The notes: generated by a model from the sequence alone, not told the origin. Positions 19,645-28,749 are shown, counted from the first letter of the stretch. The stretch is DNA of 64,000 nucleotides from Enterococcus ureilyticus (GCF_001730315.1 NZ_MIKC01000004.1:62001-126000), one strand, 5' to 3'. Translations and numbers: made by a program.

Positions 19645-19728
19645 ATGCTTTTAGCATTTTTTTGCCCGCTTCTTGTAGGAATATTGAGCTCTGTATTTGA
19701 GTATTGGCTAAATACTAAAAAGAAGTAA
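19645..19728 (+). CDS. Fst-family type I toxin peptide (27 residues)
   Basis: A 27-codon ORF with a strong AAGGAGG ribosome site. It reads MLLAFFCPLLVG followed by ILSSVFEYWLNTKKK: a short transmembrane helix with an early Pro, VG, then FEYWL and a basic tail, the pattern of the Fst/par family first known from pAD1. Such peptides insert in the membrane and are toxic unless blocked by an antisense RNA. GTGTACC followed by ATGCTTTT spans the end of the ribosome site and the start codon and recurs at 19793 beyond the ORF. A hairpin CAGTC-ctgc-GACTG sits just before the ribosome site, and CCGCCA upstream can pair with TGGCGG downstream, as expected of the folded toxin mRNA. Confidence 0.75.
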   Translation: MLLAFFCPLLVGILSSVFEYWLNTKKK

Positions 19729-19751
19729 AACAAAATATGGCGGCATTAGCC

Positions 19752-19816
19752 CACGAAAAACCCCTGAAGACTCACACTCTTCAGGGGTTTAGTGTACCAC
19801 ATGCTTTTTTTCTGCA
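19752..19816 (-). ncRNA. Predicted antisense RNA II of the Fst module
   Basis: On the minus strand an extended -10 (TGTTATAAT, core 19822-19827) would start an RNA near 19815. It would run through the direct repeat GTGTACC...ATGCTTTT and end at the shared hairpin (AACCCCTGAAGA against TCTTCAGGGGTT, about 19768-19799). That gives about 65 nt, the size known for pAD1 RNA II. It is complementary to the toxin mRNA only at the terminator and pairs with the ribosome-site repeat in trans. No convincing -35 was found. Confidence 0.55.
19768..19800. terminator. Bidirectional terminator of the Fst toxin module
   Basis: A perfect 12-bp GC-containing stem, AACCCCTGAAGA with TCTTCAGGGGTT around CTCACAC, has A/T runs on both sides. 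It can end both the toxin mRNA and the convergent antisense RNA. Confidence 0.75.
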
Positions 19817-19972
19817 AGTTAATTATAACATGAAAAATGAATTTCGTACATAATGGAATGGAAAAATTGGTCCTTTGGATTGCTAAGTGGCAAACTGTTT
19901 CATTCCGATTCTCTTGATCTAGCTACACAAAGCATTTTTCATGAGAGCTAAGGGCTTTATTTTACCGCTCTA

Positions 19973-20851
19973 TCACAAATTATTCGTTTCAATCCCGTAA
20001 TCCTCTGCGATTTTCTTCAAGCTAAACCCTCGACCAAAGACCTCACTCGCATTCATCGAAACAATAAAGGCTTCTTCATCGATTGCCATGACATTTTCTT
20101 TGATTTTAGCAAAGTCTTTTTCACTGATGACAGTCATCATCAACATACTTGGATTTTTTTGATAACCGCCTTCAATCGGTATCATCGTTAACCCTTTATC
20201 CATATCAACTAAGATTTTTTCTTTGATTTCTGCATATTTTGGTGAAATGATCAGAACATTCTTAGAACGAACAAAACCGACTTGGACCATATCCACCACA
20301 CGTCCAATAAGGTATAAGCAAATCAGAGAGAAGAGAACTGTATCAGTATTGAAAACAAATAGGGCAGATAAAATCACGATACCGTCCACAAACAAAATCG
20401 ACACGCCTAGGGAAATTTTAAAATATTTATTAACGATTTGAGAGATAATCGCCGTTCCGCCAGTTGACGCGTTTCCTCTAAATTCTAGTCCTAACCCAAT
20501 CCCGGTTAAAAGACCACCAAAGATTGTTGCAAGAAAAATATTATGAGTAAGCACAGGTAAATGCGTTGTAATTCCCACAAAAAAAGGATAGATCAAACTA
20601 CCATAAATTGTTTTGATCCCAACTTCCTTTCCAAGGAGCAAAAAGCAAAGCAGTAATAAGGGCAAGTTAATTGCATACAAAACTAACGCTGGATTGATCC
20701 CAAACAGATAATTGATTACTACACTAATTCCATTGGCACCACCAGCCACGATTTTATTTGGTAGTAAAATTGAATTGATCGATACTGCTAAAATAAAAGA
20801 ACCAATTGTTACGTATAATGTATCTTGGATTTGTCTTTTCGTAAATTTCAT
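19973..20851 (-). CDS. YitT family membrane protein (DUF2179)
   Basis: A polytopic membrane protein with about five to six helices (for example GSFILAVSINSILL, LVLYAINLPLLLLCFLLL) and a cytosolic C-terminal DUF2179 domain (about the last 90 residues, MTVISEKDFAKIKENVMAIDEEAF). The function of the family is not established. I chose the ATG at 20851 because GGAGGAAGG lies 6 bases upstream; the longer frame to 20935 adds 28 unlikely residues. 292 residues. It stands alone; the gene on its right is also on the minus strand, 199 bp away. Confidence 0.85.
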   Translation of the reverse strand: MKFTKRQIQDTLYVTIGSFILAVSINSILLPNKIVAGGANGISVVINYLFGINPALVLYAINLPLLLLCFLLLGKEVGIKTIYGSLIYPFFVGITTHLPVLTHNIFLATIFGGLLTGIGLGLEFRGNASTGGTAIISQIVNKYFKISLGVSILFVDGIVILSALFVFNTDTVLFSLICLYLIGRVVDMVQVGFVRSKNVLIISPKYAEIKEKILVDMDKGLTMIPIEGGYQKNPSMLMMTVISEKDFAKIKENVMAIDEEAFIVSMNASEVFGRGFSLKKIAEDYGIETNNL

Positions 20852-21049
20852 GTAAAACCTTCCTCCATTTCCATAGAATACGGGATATTTCCTCTTTGAA
20901 TAGAAAATAAGAACGAAATTAATAAAACGCAACAAATATCCCCTAGTTATACTATCACGAATGACTAGAAGATATCATGAGATAATTTTAATTTTTTGTT
21001 TCCAGAATATGGTACTATTAGAGAGAGATAGAAAACAAGGGGTATTGAA

Positions 21050-21544
21050 TCAAATAAACGTTAGAAAACGTTGGTCCCATAACTGTTCATGATGCCTAAT
21101 AATTGTTTTAGCATCTAATAAATCATTATCCAGGGTAGTGCTTAGACCACGCTTCATGAAACATGTATAGCCTAAACCATGTGCCATACGGATTGTTGTG
21201 TCAACACAATATTCTGTTTGAGCACCGCAAAATTCAAGTTGGGTGATACTCAGTTGATCCAATAGTTCTTTTAATGGTGTGTGGAAAAAGGAATTTGCAT
21301 GGGTTTTACCAATATAGAAGTCTTCGGCTCTAACGTCTAGTTGGTCGAATAACTGCCAACTTTGACTATTGATCACCAAGTCTTCATCCTCGTGTTGGAT
21401 AAAGATAATTGGTAACTGCTGTTTTCGGTACTCGCTGATTCGTTGGTTCACGCCAACTAAAACCTTATCACGCTGAAATAAGCCAGTGCCAAAACTTTCT
21501 AGTCCGATTTGAAGATCGATGATGATTAAGGCTTGATTCGTCAT
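21050..21544 (-). CDS. Isochorismatase-family cysteine hydrolase
   Basis: An alpha/beta hydrolase of the isochorismatase/nicotinamidase superfamily. The catalytic triad is visible as Asp10 (IIIDLQ), Lys80 (IGKTHANSFF) and Cys113 (GAQTEYCVDTT). 164 residues, in the short range for the family. The substrate is unclear; relatives cleave isochorismate, nicotinamide or other amides. The ATG at 21544 is preceded on its strand by GAGAGG. No operon partner is evident. Confidence 0.8.
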   Translation of the reverse strand: MTNQALIIIDLQIGLESFGTGLFQRDKVLVGVNQRISEYRKQQLPIIFIQHEDEDLVINSQSWQLFDQLDVRAEDFYIGKTHANSFFHTPLKELLDQLSITQLEFCGAQTEYCVDTTIRMAHGLGYTCFMKRGLSTTLDNDLLDAKTIIRHHEQLWDQRFLTFI

Positions 21545-21770
21545 TAGATACCTCTCTGATTAAAATTATTTTTTCTTTTTAGTATACATGGAAGTCACGG
21601 ATCTTGAAAGAATAGATAGTAGAGGATACAAAATAAATAAGGCTTATCTTTGTCCAAAGTAGTAAATTTATTTCCTTTTTGACAAAATTTAAGCTAAAAT
21701 ATTTTTTTTGCTTCTCTTTTTCTATATAATGATGAGTAATAGCATAATAACAGGGAAGAAAGGCGACAGT

Positions 21771-24038
21771 ATGAAATTTAAAGAGTTGTTACAGCAAAAA
21801 AATGCACGCCCCTATATCATGGCAGCGCGCTTTGGATTAGAAAAAGAAAGTCAACGTACGACATTTGATGGTCAATTAGCAATGACAGACCACCCAATGG
21901 TTTTAGGGAATCGAACATATCATCCATATATTCAAACCGATTTTAGTGAAACGCAAATGGAATTGATCACACCTGTGGCAAATTCAATCCATGAAATGAT
22001 GCGTTATCTCGCAGCAATTCATGATGTAGCGTTTCGTTCGATGAATAAACATGAGATGCTTTGGCCCCTAAGTATGCCGCCAAAATTACCACTAAAAGAT
22101 GAAGAGATAAAAATCGCCAAACTTGAGCAGTATGATGGGATTTTGTATCGTCGTTACTTAGCAAGAGAATACGGGAAACGTAAGCAAATGGTCAGCGGGA
22201 TTCATTTTAATTTTGAATACGATATCGAATTAGTTCAGCAGCTTTTTTCAGCGCAAACAGAGTATAAAACGATCGAAGCATTCAAAAATATTTTATATAT
22301 GAAAGTCTCACGTAACTATTTACGTTACCGTTGGCTGATCACGTATCTATTTGGCGCTTCTCCTGTGAGTGAGCCGGGTTACTTTACTGAACGTGAAGAA
22401 CGACCGAAAGAGCCGGTTAGAAGTTTACGTAACAGTGCATTTGGTTACAAAAATAATGAAAATGTCAAAGTATCTTATGAATCTTTACAACATTACATCA
22501 AAGATATTCATCGGATGGTTGAAAATGGCATATTATCAGAAGAAAAAGAATTTTATTCAGCGGTTCGATTACGCGGCGGCAAGCAAATGGCTGATCTACC
22601 TAAAACGGGTGTTCGTTACATTGAATTACGAAACTTAGATTTAAATCCGTTTGCCCCACTAGGTGTTGATGAAGAATCTCTAGAATTTATCCATCTGTTT
22701 ATGTTGTATTTGTTGTGGACTGATGAAAAGGAAGCGCCCAATGATTGGGTAGCGACAGGAGATTTCTTGAATGAGCAAGTCGCTTTAGGTCATCCGTTTG
22801 CCCAAGTGAAATTATTGGCAGAAGGGGATCGGATTTTTGCTGAAATGGATGAAATGATCGAGTCTTTAGGATTATTTAGAGCTAAAAAATCATTAGAAGT
22901 TCATCGAGCACAGTTGCGAACACCTGATTTAACGATTGCCGGAAAGATGTGGACGATCATTGAAAGTAACTCCAATCATGAATTGGGGATTATTTTCGGG
23001 AAAGAATTTCAAGGGATGGCATTTGAACGCCCGTATCAATTGGCTGGCTTTAGAAACATGGAGCTATCTACGCAACTATTTTTATTTGATATCATTCAAA
23101 AGGGTGTCGAGGTTGAAATCCTTGATGAACCAGAACAATTTTTGAAACTCAAACATAATGAGCATATCGAATATGTCAAAAATGCTAATATGACCAGTAA
23201 AGATAATTATGTTGTCCCATTGATCATGGAGAATAAGACAGTGACGAAAAAAGTTTTAGCAGAAGCTGGCTTTACAGTTCCTGCTGGCGATGAATTTGAT
23301 ACGCTGGAAATGGCTGAACAGGCCTATGTAAAATATTCGGAAAAAGCATTTGTGATCAAACCAAAAACGACAAATTATGGTATAGGAATCACCATTTTCA
23401 AAGAGGGTGCTTCATTAGCTGATTATACTGAAGCCTTGCAGTTAGCGTTTAAAGAAGATTCAGCTGTCTTAATTGAAGAGTTCTTGCCAGGGACGGAATA
23501 TCGATTCTTTGTTTTAGATGATCAAGTGCGGGCGATTATGTTGCGCGTACCAGCCAATGTGGTGGGAGATGGTATCCGCTCTGTGGAAGCATTGGTAGCC
23601 GAAAAAAATCTCGACCCATTGAGAGGAACCCATCACCGTTCACCATTAGAATTGATTCAGTTAGGTGACGTTGAGCGTTTGATGTTAAAAGAACAAAATT
23701 TATTAACAACATCTGTTCCAGAAAAAGATCAAATTGTGTATCTAAGAGAAAACTCTAATGTCAGCACGGGTGGCGATTCCATCGATGTGACAGATGATTT
23801 TGATGAAAGTTACAAGCAAATTGCCATTGAAGCAGTCCAAGCCTTAGGCGCCAAAATCTGTGGCATCGACTTGATCGTGCCGGATAAATCGATCAAGGGA
23901 ACGAAGCATAGCCGAACATATGGCATCATAGAAGCAAACTTCAACCCAGCAATGCATATGCATGCTTATCCACATTCGGGTAAAGGTCGCCATTTAACGA
24001 TGGATGTACTGAAAATGCTGTATCCAGAAGTATTTTAG
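21771..24038 (+). CDS. gshF: Bifunctional glutamate-cysteine ligase/glutathione synthetase GshF
   Basis: One polypeptide makes glutathione from Glu, Cys and Gly. Roughly the first 500 residues are the gamma-glutamylcysteine ligase domain (FGLEKESQRT, HPYIQTDFSETQMELITP, RYIELRNLDLNPF). The rest is an ATP-grasp domain with FVIKPKTTNYGIGI, VLIEEFLPGTEYRFFVL and GIIEANFNPAMHMH. 755 residues, normal for GshF. I chose the ATG at 21771 with GAAAGG 8 bases upstream; the frame is open to 21708. This fusion is typical of enterococci, streptococci and Listeria. A strong terminator follows. Confidence 0.95.
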   Translation: MKFKELLQQKNARPYIMAARFGLEKESQRTTFDGQLAMTDHPMVLGNRTYHPYIQTDFSETQMELITPVANSIHEMMRYLAAIHDVAFRSMNKHEMLWPLSMPPKLPLKDEEIKIAKLEQYDGILYRRYLAREYGKRKQMVSGIHFNFEYDIELVQQLFSAQTEYKTIEAFKNILYMKVSRNYLRYRWLITYLFGASPVSEPGYFTEREERPKEPVRSLRNSAFGYKNNENVKVSYESLQHYIKDIHRMVENGILSEEKEFYSAVRLRGGKQMADLPKTGVRYIELRNLDLNPFAPLGVDEESLEFIHLFMLYLLWTDEKEAPNDWVATGDFLNEQVALGHPFAQVKLLAEGDRIFAEMDEMIESLGLFRAKKSLEVHRAQLRTPDLTIAGKMWTIIESNSNHELGIIFGKEFQGMAFERPYQLAGFRNMELSTQLFLFDIIQKGVEVEILDEPEQFLKLKHNEHIEYVKNANMTSKDNYVVPLIMENKTVTKKVLAEAGFTVPAGDEFDTLEMAEQAYVKYSEKAFVIKPKTTNYGIGITIFKEGASLADYTEALQLAFKEDSAVLIEEFLPGTEYRFFVLDDQVRAIMLRVPANVVGDGIRSVEALVAEKNLDPLRGTHHRSPLELIQLGDVERLMLKEQNLLTTSVPEKDQIVYLRENSNVSTGGDSIDVTDDFDESYKQIAIEAVQALGAKICGIDLIVPDKSIKGTKHSRTYGIIEANFNPAMHMHAYPHSGKGRHLTMDVLKMLYPEVF

Positions 24039-24055
24039 ACTCGAGTAATTGGACT

Positions 24056-24095
24056 AAAAACCACACAATGCGGAAAGCGCATTGTGTGGTTTTTA
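24056..24095. terminator. Bidirectional terminator between gshF and the yueI-like gene
   Basis: CCACACAATGCG pairs perfectly with CGCATTGTGTGG, flanked by AAAAA and TTTTT, so it can serve both converging genes. Confidence 0.9.
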
Positions 24096-24131
24096 GTAAA
24101 TTACCGAAGAGCCTGACTTTTTCATACCGTT

Positions 24132-24581
24132 TCAATGAAATAACTTATGCCAAAACCCCTTCTTAGGTTCATCCAGTTGTTCACTCTTAGTAGATTGTTT
24201 AGGAAATTTTTGTTCAATGTCGATGGTTTCCACGTTTACTGCTTCTTTTGCGGTCAAAACTAAACCTAAAGCATCTGGCGTATTTTCAACGAAATCATTG
24301 ACCACTGTGAATTTTAGGTGTCGTTCATTGATCAGTTTAATATAAGCAGACTGCAAAGTAATGTCCATTGCACCATTTAAAAGAACCGTTGCATCAGGAT
24401 GTTGAGTTAACTCTTTTAAGAAATTTGTTCTATTGGCTGTATCTTTCATCTGTTCGATTGTCATAGTCAAGTAACATCTTTCACGAAAAGTACCCATATA
24501 CTTGCGTTGTTCCTCTGGTTTTAGTAGCGGGGTGCCATACATCGCATTATCTAAATGTTTCTGTAAGTCATCTTGTGCCAT
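24132..24581 (-). CDS. YueI family protein (DUF1694)
   Basis: A small cytosolic protein of 149 residues with the YueI pattern YGTPLLKPEEQRKYMGTFRE near the N-terminus and a central alternating segment (VLLNGAMDITLQSAYIKLIN). No enzymatic motif is visible and the family function is unknown. It converges on gshF through a shared terminator. The ATG at 24581 has a weak upstream ribosome site (GCAGG on its strand). Confidence 0.8.
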   Translation of the reverse strand: MAQDDLQKHLDNAMYGTPLLKPEEQRKYMGTFRERCYLTMTIEQMKDTANRTNFLKELTQHPDATVLLNGAMDITLQSAYIKLINERHLKFTVVNDFVENTPDALGLVLTAKEAVNVETIDIEQKFPKQSTKSEQLDEPKKGFWHKLFH

Positions 24582-24703
24582 TCATTATCTAACCTGCTTC
24601 CATTCAATAGTCTTACCTCAGATTATAGCACAGAATTAAGAGAAACCGCTTATAAGAACGGAATTTAAACAACAATCGAGCATAGAGAAAAGCTAAAAAA
24701 GTA

Positions 24704-24732
24704 TTGCTTTTCTTACGATTTTCGCATAGACT
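24704..24732 (+). promoter_or_regulatory. Promoter of the siderophore ABC operon
   Basis: TTGCTT (24704-24709), a 17-bp spacer and TAGACT (24727-24732). It lies directly upstream of the Fur box at 24741. Confidence 0.5.
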
Positions 24733-24740
24733 AATAAGTA

Positions 24741-24757
24741 AGAATGAAAATCATTCT
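24741..24757 (+). promoter_or_regulatory. Fur box
   Basis: A perfect palindrome AGAATGA-AAA-TCATTCT. With flanks it matches the classical Fur site TGAGAATGATTTTCATTCT on the other strand. It lies just downstream of the predicted -10, so iron-loaded Fur would block the ABC operon. Confidence 0.85.
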
Positions 24758-24764
24758 CAATTAG

Positions 24765-24880
24765 AAAAGCTGATCAGACTCATTCAGCACCGACAGAAAA
24801 ATAGGAAAACAGGATTGTGCCGCTATTGGGCACGAGCAGGTTTTATCTTTTTTCCGAGGTGTTAGTCTGTAAAGCTAGAC
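24765..24880 (-). repeat. Long-palindrome intergenic element, minus orientation
   Basis: Read on the minus strand it shares the arms of the three tandem elements at 37552-37913: TCTAGCTT..., CTCGGAAAAAAGATAAAA, a variable GC stem in the centre, then TTTTCCTATTTTTC and a tail ending CAGCTTTTC. A partial second copy (AGAAAAGCTGATCAGACTC) begins near 24885. It lies in the leader between the Fur box and the first ABC gene. The rest of this 384-bp gap has no ORF. Confidence 0.75.
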
Positions 24881-24965
24881 AAAGAGAAAAGCTGATCAGA
24901 CTCGTTCTGTGATAGCTCTAGTCAGGATCATGTCATTCTAGCAAGTAGAAAAACGGAGCAAGTAT

Positions 24966-25913
24966 ATGAAAAAAATAGGCCTATTTGTTCTCTTACTCCT
25001 TTTGATTGTAGCATCGATTTTTGTCGGAGTGAAAGATATTTCCCTGACACAGTTGTTTCAATGGGATTCACAGCAACAATTAGTATTGTTCACAACGAGG
25101 ATACCTCGGACAATCAGTTTGGTGATCGCTGGAAGTACAATCAGTATCTCTGGATTGATCATGCAACATTTAACACAGAATAAATTTGTTTCGCCAAGCA
25201 CAGCAGGTACGATGGATAGTGCAAGATTAGGAATTTTAGTCGTAATGATTTTTTTCCCTACAGCACCATTATTGTTTCGTTCGTTTGTCGCATTTCTGTT
25301 TGCTTTTGGTGGAACGTTAGCTTTTATTTATTTAACACGCTTCTTACCTGCAAAAAATCAAGTCATGATTCCATTGATCGGTGTGATGTTTGGTAATATT
25401 ATCGGTTCAGTGGCGACATTTTTTGCGTATCAATTTCAATTAGTTCAAAATATGTCTTCTTGGCTGCAGGGGAATTTTTCTACAGTGATGAAAGGCAATT
25501 ACGAACTACTTTATCTAACGATTCCTCTATTGATCATCACCTATCTTTTTGCTTACCGCTTTACCGTAGTTGGGATGGGCGAAGACATGGCGACGAATCT
25601 GGGCTTAAATTATCAACAGATTCAATTGTTTGGTTTAGGAATTGTTGCGTTGTCCAGTGCCGTTGTGTTGATCATGGTTGGGAATATTCCGTTTTTAGGC
25701 GTAATTGTTCCTAATTTGGTCTCCATGCGCTATGGCGATCATATGAAAAATACACTTGGGATCACAGCTGTTGGTGGGAGTATCTTTTTGCTAGCATGCG
25801 ATGTTTTAGCCAGAGTGGTGATTGCGCCTTATGAAGTACCTGTCAGCGTAGTTGTCGGTGTGTTAGGCAGCTTTATCTTTATTGCATTATTGATGAGGAG
25901 GAAAACAGCATGA
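24966..25913 (+). CDS. yclN: Siderophore ABC transporter permease (FecCD family, YclN-like)
   Basis: Inner-membrane permease with nine to ten hydrophobic segments and FecCD motifs such as RIPRTISLVIAGSTISISGL near residue 44 and GNIPFLGVIVPNLV in the coupling region. 315 residues. The ATG at 24966 is preceded by the site ACGGAG. Its 3' end overlaps the next permease gene by four bases (ATGA). Order permease-permease-ATPase-binding protein matches the yclNOPQ (petrobactin/catecholate type) arrangement of B. subtilis; the substrate here is inferred only from that. Confidence 0.87.
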   Translation: MKKIGLFVLLLLLIVASIFVGVKDISLTQLFQWDSQQQLVLFTTRIPRTISLVIAGSTISISGLIMQHLTQNKFVSPSTAGTMDSARLGILVVMIFFPTAPLLFRSFVAFLFAFGGTLAFIYLTRFLPAKNQVMIPLIGVMFGNIIGSVATFFAYQFQLVQNMSSWLQGNFSTVMKGNYELLYLTIPLLIITYLFAYRFTVVGMGEDMATNLGLNYQQIQLFGLGIVALSSAVVLIMVGNIPFLGVIVPNLVSMRYGDHMKNTLGITAVGGSIFLLACDVLARVVIAPYEVPVSVVVGVLGSFIFIALLMRRKTA

Positions 25914-26878
25914 AAAAATTCTTCCAATCATCAACAGTGAAAATCCTTTTATTACTAGTTGCGGTGATTGCCGTGTGTGCGTTGTACCTATCCTACAAGA
26001 CATATGGTAATTGGGATTTCGCGTTAGAACTTAGAGGGAAAAAGTTACTGGCTTTTGTCTTTGTTGGAGTTGCTGCAACATTTTCGACAATCAGTTTTCA
26101 AACAATGACCCAAAATCATTTTTTGACCCCGAATATCTTAGGACTGGATTCTCTGTATGTTTTTATTCAGACCTTATTATTTTTCTTTTTGGGCGGACAA
26201 CAACTTTTAGGGAATGAAACAATCGCTACGTTCCTATTAAATGTTTTGCTAATGGTAGGTGCAAGTATTTTGTTATCGCGCTTTTTATTAAAAAAGGGCG
26301 GGAACGATTTATTCTTATTACTGATGATCGGCATTATTTTAGGTACTTTTTTTAATAGTATCAGTACGTTCTTACAAGTGGTAATGGATCCGAATGAGTA
26401 TGATTTGCTGCAAGGGAAATTATTTGCCAGTTTTGGGAATGTGAATAGTCAGCATTTGTTGATTGCTGGTATTTTGATCACCTTTTTAGTTGGTTTTTTG
26501 TGGGTGAAAAGTCATGCTTTGGACGTTTTACATTTAGGAAATGAGCAAGCAACTAGTTTAGGGATCAATGTTCCTAGATTTCAATTTGTGTTATTGACTG
26601 TGATTAGTGGACTGATCGGCTTATCTACAGCTTTAGTAGGACCTGTAACGTTCTTAGGGTTTATCGTTGCAAATATGAGCTATCAGTTGATGGGTACTTT
26701 TAGGCATCGTGAGTTATTTTTAGGTGGTAGTTTGCTGTCGATAATTTTGTTGGTTTTTGGACAATTTATGGTCGAACAAGTCTTCCAATTAAACACGACT
26801 TTAAGTATTGTGATCGAGTTTGGCGGTGGTGTTTATTTTGTTGGGAAAATTATTAGTGAAAGGAAGCAGCGCAGATGA
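25910..26878 (+). CDS. yclO: Siderophore ABC transporter permease (FecCD family, YclO-like)
   Basis: Second FecCD-type permease, 322 residues, with FQTMTQNHFLTPNILGLDSL near residue 64 (equivalent to the N-terminal FecCD motif) and LVGPVTFLGFIVANM in the coupling region. Overlaps of four bases with both the upstream permease and the downstream ATPase (ATGA type) indicate translational coupling. It would form a heterodimeric channel with the preceding product. Confidence 0.87.
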   Translation: MKKFFQSSTVKILLLLVAVIAVCALYLSYKTYGNWDFALELRGKKLLAFVFVGVAATFSTISFQTMTQNHFLTPNILGLDSLYVFIQTLLFFFLGGQQLLGNETIATFLLNVLLMVGASILLSRFLLKKGGNDLFLLLMIGIILGTFFNSISTFLQVVMDPNEYDLLQGKLFASFGNVNSQHLLIAGILITFLVGFLWVKSHALDVLHLGNEQATSLGINVPRFQFVLLTVISGLIGLSTALVGPVTFLGFIVANMSYQLMGTFRHRELFLGGSLLSIILLVFGQFMVEQVFQLNTTLSIVIEFGGGVYFVGKIISERKQRR

Positions 26879-27633
26879 TCGAAATCAAAAATGTATCAAA
26901 AAGATATGGTGAAAAGATTGTTGTTTCAGAAGTTCAGTTGCCAATTACAGAGCAAAAATTGACCGCTTTTATTGGGCCAAATGGAGCGGGGAAAAGTACG
27001 CTGCTTTCAATGATGAGTCGCTTGATTCCTAAAGATACTGGTGAGATTTATTTAGACCATAATGAAGTAAAGACTTGGAAACAAAGCGAACTATCAAAGA
27101 AACTATCGATTTTAAAACAAACAAATGGAATCAATTTAAAAATCACGGTCAGAGAATTAGTTAATTTTGGCCGCTTCCCCTATAGTAAAGGTCGTTTAAA
27201 AAAAGAAGATCATGAAAAAGTCGAAGAAGCGATGGAAAATCTTGGATTGCTGGATTTGGCAGATGAATTGATCGATACATTGTCTGGCGGACAATTGCAA
27301 CGAGTATATATTGCCATGGTTTTGGCGCAGGATACAGATTATATTTTACTAGATGAGCCGTTGAATAATTTGGATATGAACTTTGCGGTCCAAATGATGC
27401 AGACCTTGCGCCGTTTGGTGGATGAGTTTGGCAAAACAGTGATCATCGTGTTGCATGATATCAATTTTGCAGCGAGCTATGCAGATGAGATCGTTGCCAT
27501 GAAAGACGGCCGCTTATTCACACACGGTAGTACCGATGACATTATCCAATCTGAGGTATTGAATAAACTTTACGATATGAATATCCGGATTTGTGAAATT
27601 GAAGGAAAAAGATTCTGTATGTATTTTAACTAG
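26875..27633 (+). CDS. yclP: Siderophore ABC transporter ATPase (YclP-like)
   Basis: FepC-type ATPase of 252 residues: Walker A GPNGAGKSTLLSM, signature LSGGQLQRVYIA, Walker B YILLDEPLNNLDM and switch His in IVLHDINFA. The start overlaps the preceding permease. The stop is followed 57 bp later by the binding-protein gene, with no terminator between, so all four belong to one Fur-controlled operon. Confidence 0.9.
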   Translation: MIEIKNVSKRYGEKIVVSEVQLPITEQKLTAFIGPNGAGKSTLLSMMSRLIPKDTGEIYLDHNEVKTWKQSELSKKLSILKQTNGINLKITVRELVNFGRFPYSKGRLKKEDHEKVEEAMENLGLLDLADELIDTLSGGQLQRVYIAMVLAQDTDYILLDEPLNNLDMNFAVQMMQTLRRLVDEFGKTVIIVLHDINFAASYADEIVAMKDGRLFTHGSTDDIIQSEVLNKLYDMNIRICEIEGKRFCMYFN

Positions 27634-27689
27634 AAAAGCTGAATAAGATAGCAAAATTTAAATACACTAATCAAACTGGAGGAAACAAA

Positions 27690-28649
27690 ATGAAAAAGAA
27701 ATTTTTAGCGTTAGCAACAGTCTCAATGGTTGCACTACTTACTTTGGGTGCATGTGGCAACAATGATAAAAAAACAGATGAATCTGGCTCAAAAGAATCA
27801 AGTGCAGAAGCGACAACAATTACAGTCAACGATTCAAATGGTTCTATCGAAGTTCCTAAAAATCCTAAAAAAGTCGTTGTTTTCGATAACGGTTCATTAG
27901 ATACAATGGATGCTTTGGGTGTAGGGGATACTGTAGTTGGAGCGCCAACGAAAAACTTACCTGATTATCTATCAGATTATAAAAAAGTCGAATCAGCTGG
28001 CGGAATCAAAGAGCCAGATTTGGAAAAAATTAATGAACTTAAACCAGATATGATCATCATCTCTGGTCGTCAGCAAGATTTCCAAGATAAATTGAGCAAA
28101 ATTGCCCCAACGATTTATTTATCAGTAGATGCAAAAGACACATGGAATTCTACAAAGAAAAACATCGAAACGTTAGCTGAAATTTTTGATAAAAAAGACG
28201 AAGCGAAGACAAAAATCACTGATTTAGAAAAAGAAATTGCAGATGTTAAAGAAAAAGCAGAAGCAAGCAATGATAAAGCTTTAGTTGTTTTAGTAAATGA
28301 AGGTCAGCTTTCAGCTTATGGAACGGGTTCTCGTTTTGGCATTGTTCATGATACTTTTGGCTTTAAACAAGCAGATGATGCCATTGAAGCTTCTACCCAT
28401 GGACAAAGTGTTTCATATGAATATGTTCTAGAAAAAAATCCGGATATCTTGTTTGTCGTTGACCGTACCAAAGCAATCGGTGGCGATGATACCAATGATA
28501 ATGTAGAAAATAATGAATTGGTTAAACAAACAAATGCTGGTAAAAATGGTAAAGTGATTACATTACAACCAGATGTTTGGTACCTAAGTGGTGGTGGATT
28601 AGAATCTACTCATCTAATGATTGAAGATGTACAAAAAGCACTAAAATAA
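27690..28649 (+). CDS. yclQ: Siderophore-binding lipoprotein (YclQ/FatB/CeuE family)
   Basis: Substrate-binding lipoprotein, 319 residues. The signal peptide ends in lipobox LTLGAC, so Cys22 is lipidated, followed by an Asn/Lys/Ser linker. The periplasmic-binding fold of the FatB/CeuE type is indicated by VVVFDNGSLDTMDALGVGD and KPDMIIISGRQQDFQDKL. The eight residues before the lipidated Cys, VALLTLGA, resemble the E. faecalis pheromone cOB1 (VAVLVLGA). AGGAGG is 8 bases upstream of the ATG. Confidence 0.88.
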   Translation: MKKKFLALATVSMVALLTLGACGNNDKKTDESGSKESSAEATTITVNDSNGSIEVPKNPKKVVVFDNGSLDTMDALGVGDTVVGAPTKNLPDYLSDYKKVESAGGIKEPDLEKINELKPDMIIISGRQQDFQDKLSKIAPTIYLSVDAKDTWNSTKKNIETLAEIFDKKDEAKTKITDLEKEIADVKEKAEASNDKALVVLVNEGQLSAYGTGSRFGIVHDTFGFKQADDAIEASTHGQSVSYEYVLEKNPDILFVVDRTKAIGGDDTNDNVENNELVKQTNAGKNGKVITLQPDVWYLSGGGLESTHLMIEDVQKALK

Positions 28650-28659
28650 AATGAATAAA

Positions 28660-28732
28660 GTATCTGGTTCCCCTGAATCATCTAGCATGTTAGAAATGTT
28701 GGTATTGAAGGGATAGCCAGGTATTTTTTTGG
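28660..28732 (+). terminator. Terminator after the siderophore operon
   Basis: TATCTGG...CCCCTGAA pairs imperfectly with TTGAAGGG...CCAGGTA, followed by TTTTTTT. Confidence 0.55.
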
Positions 28733-28749
28733 AAATTTCTCAACCTATA

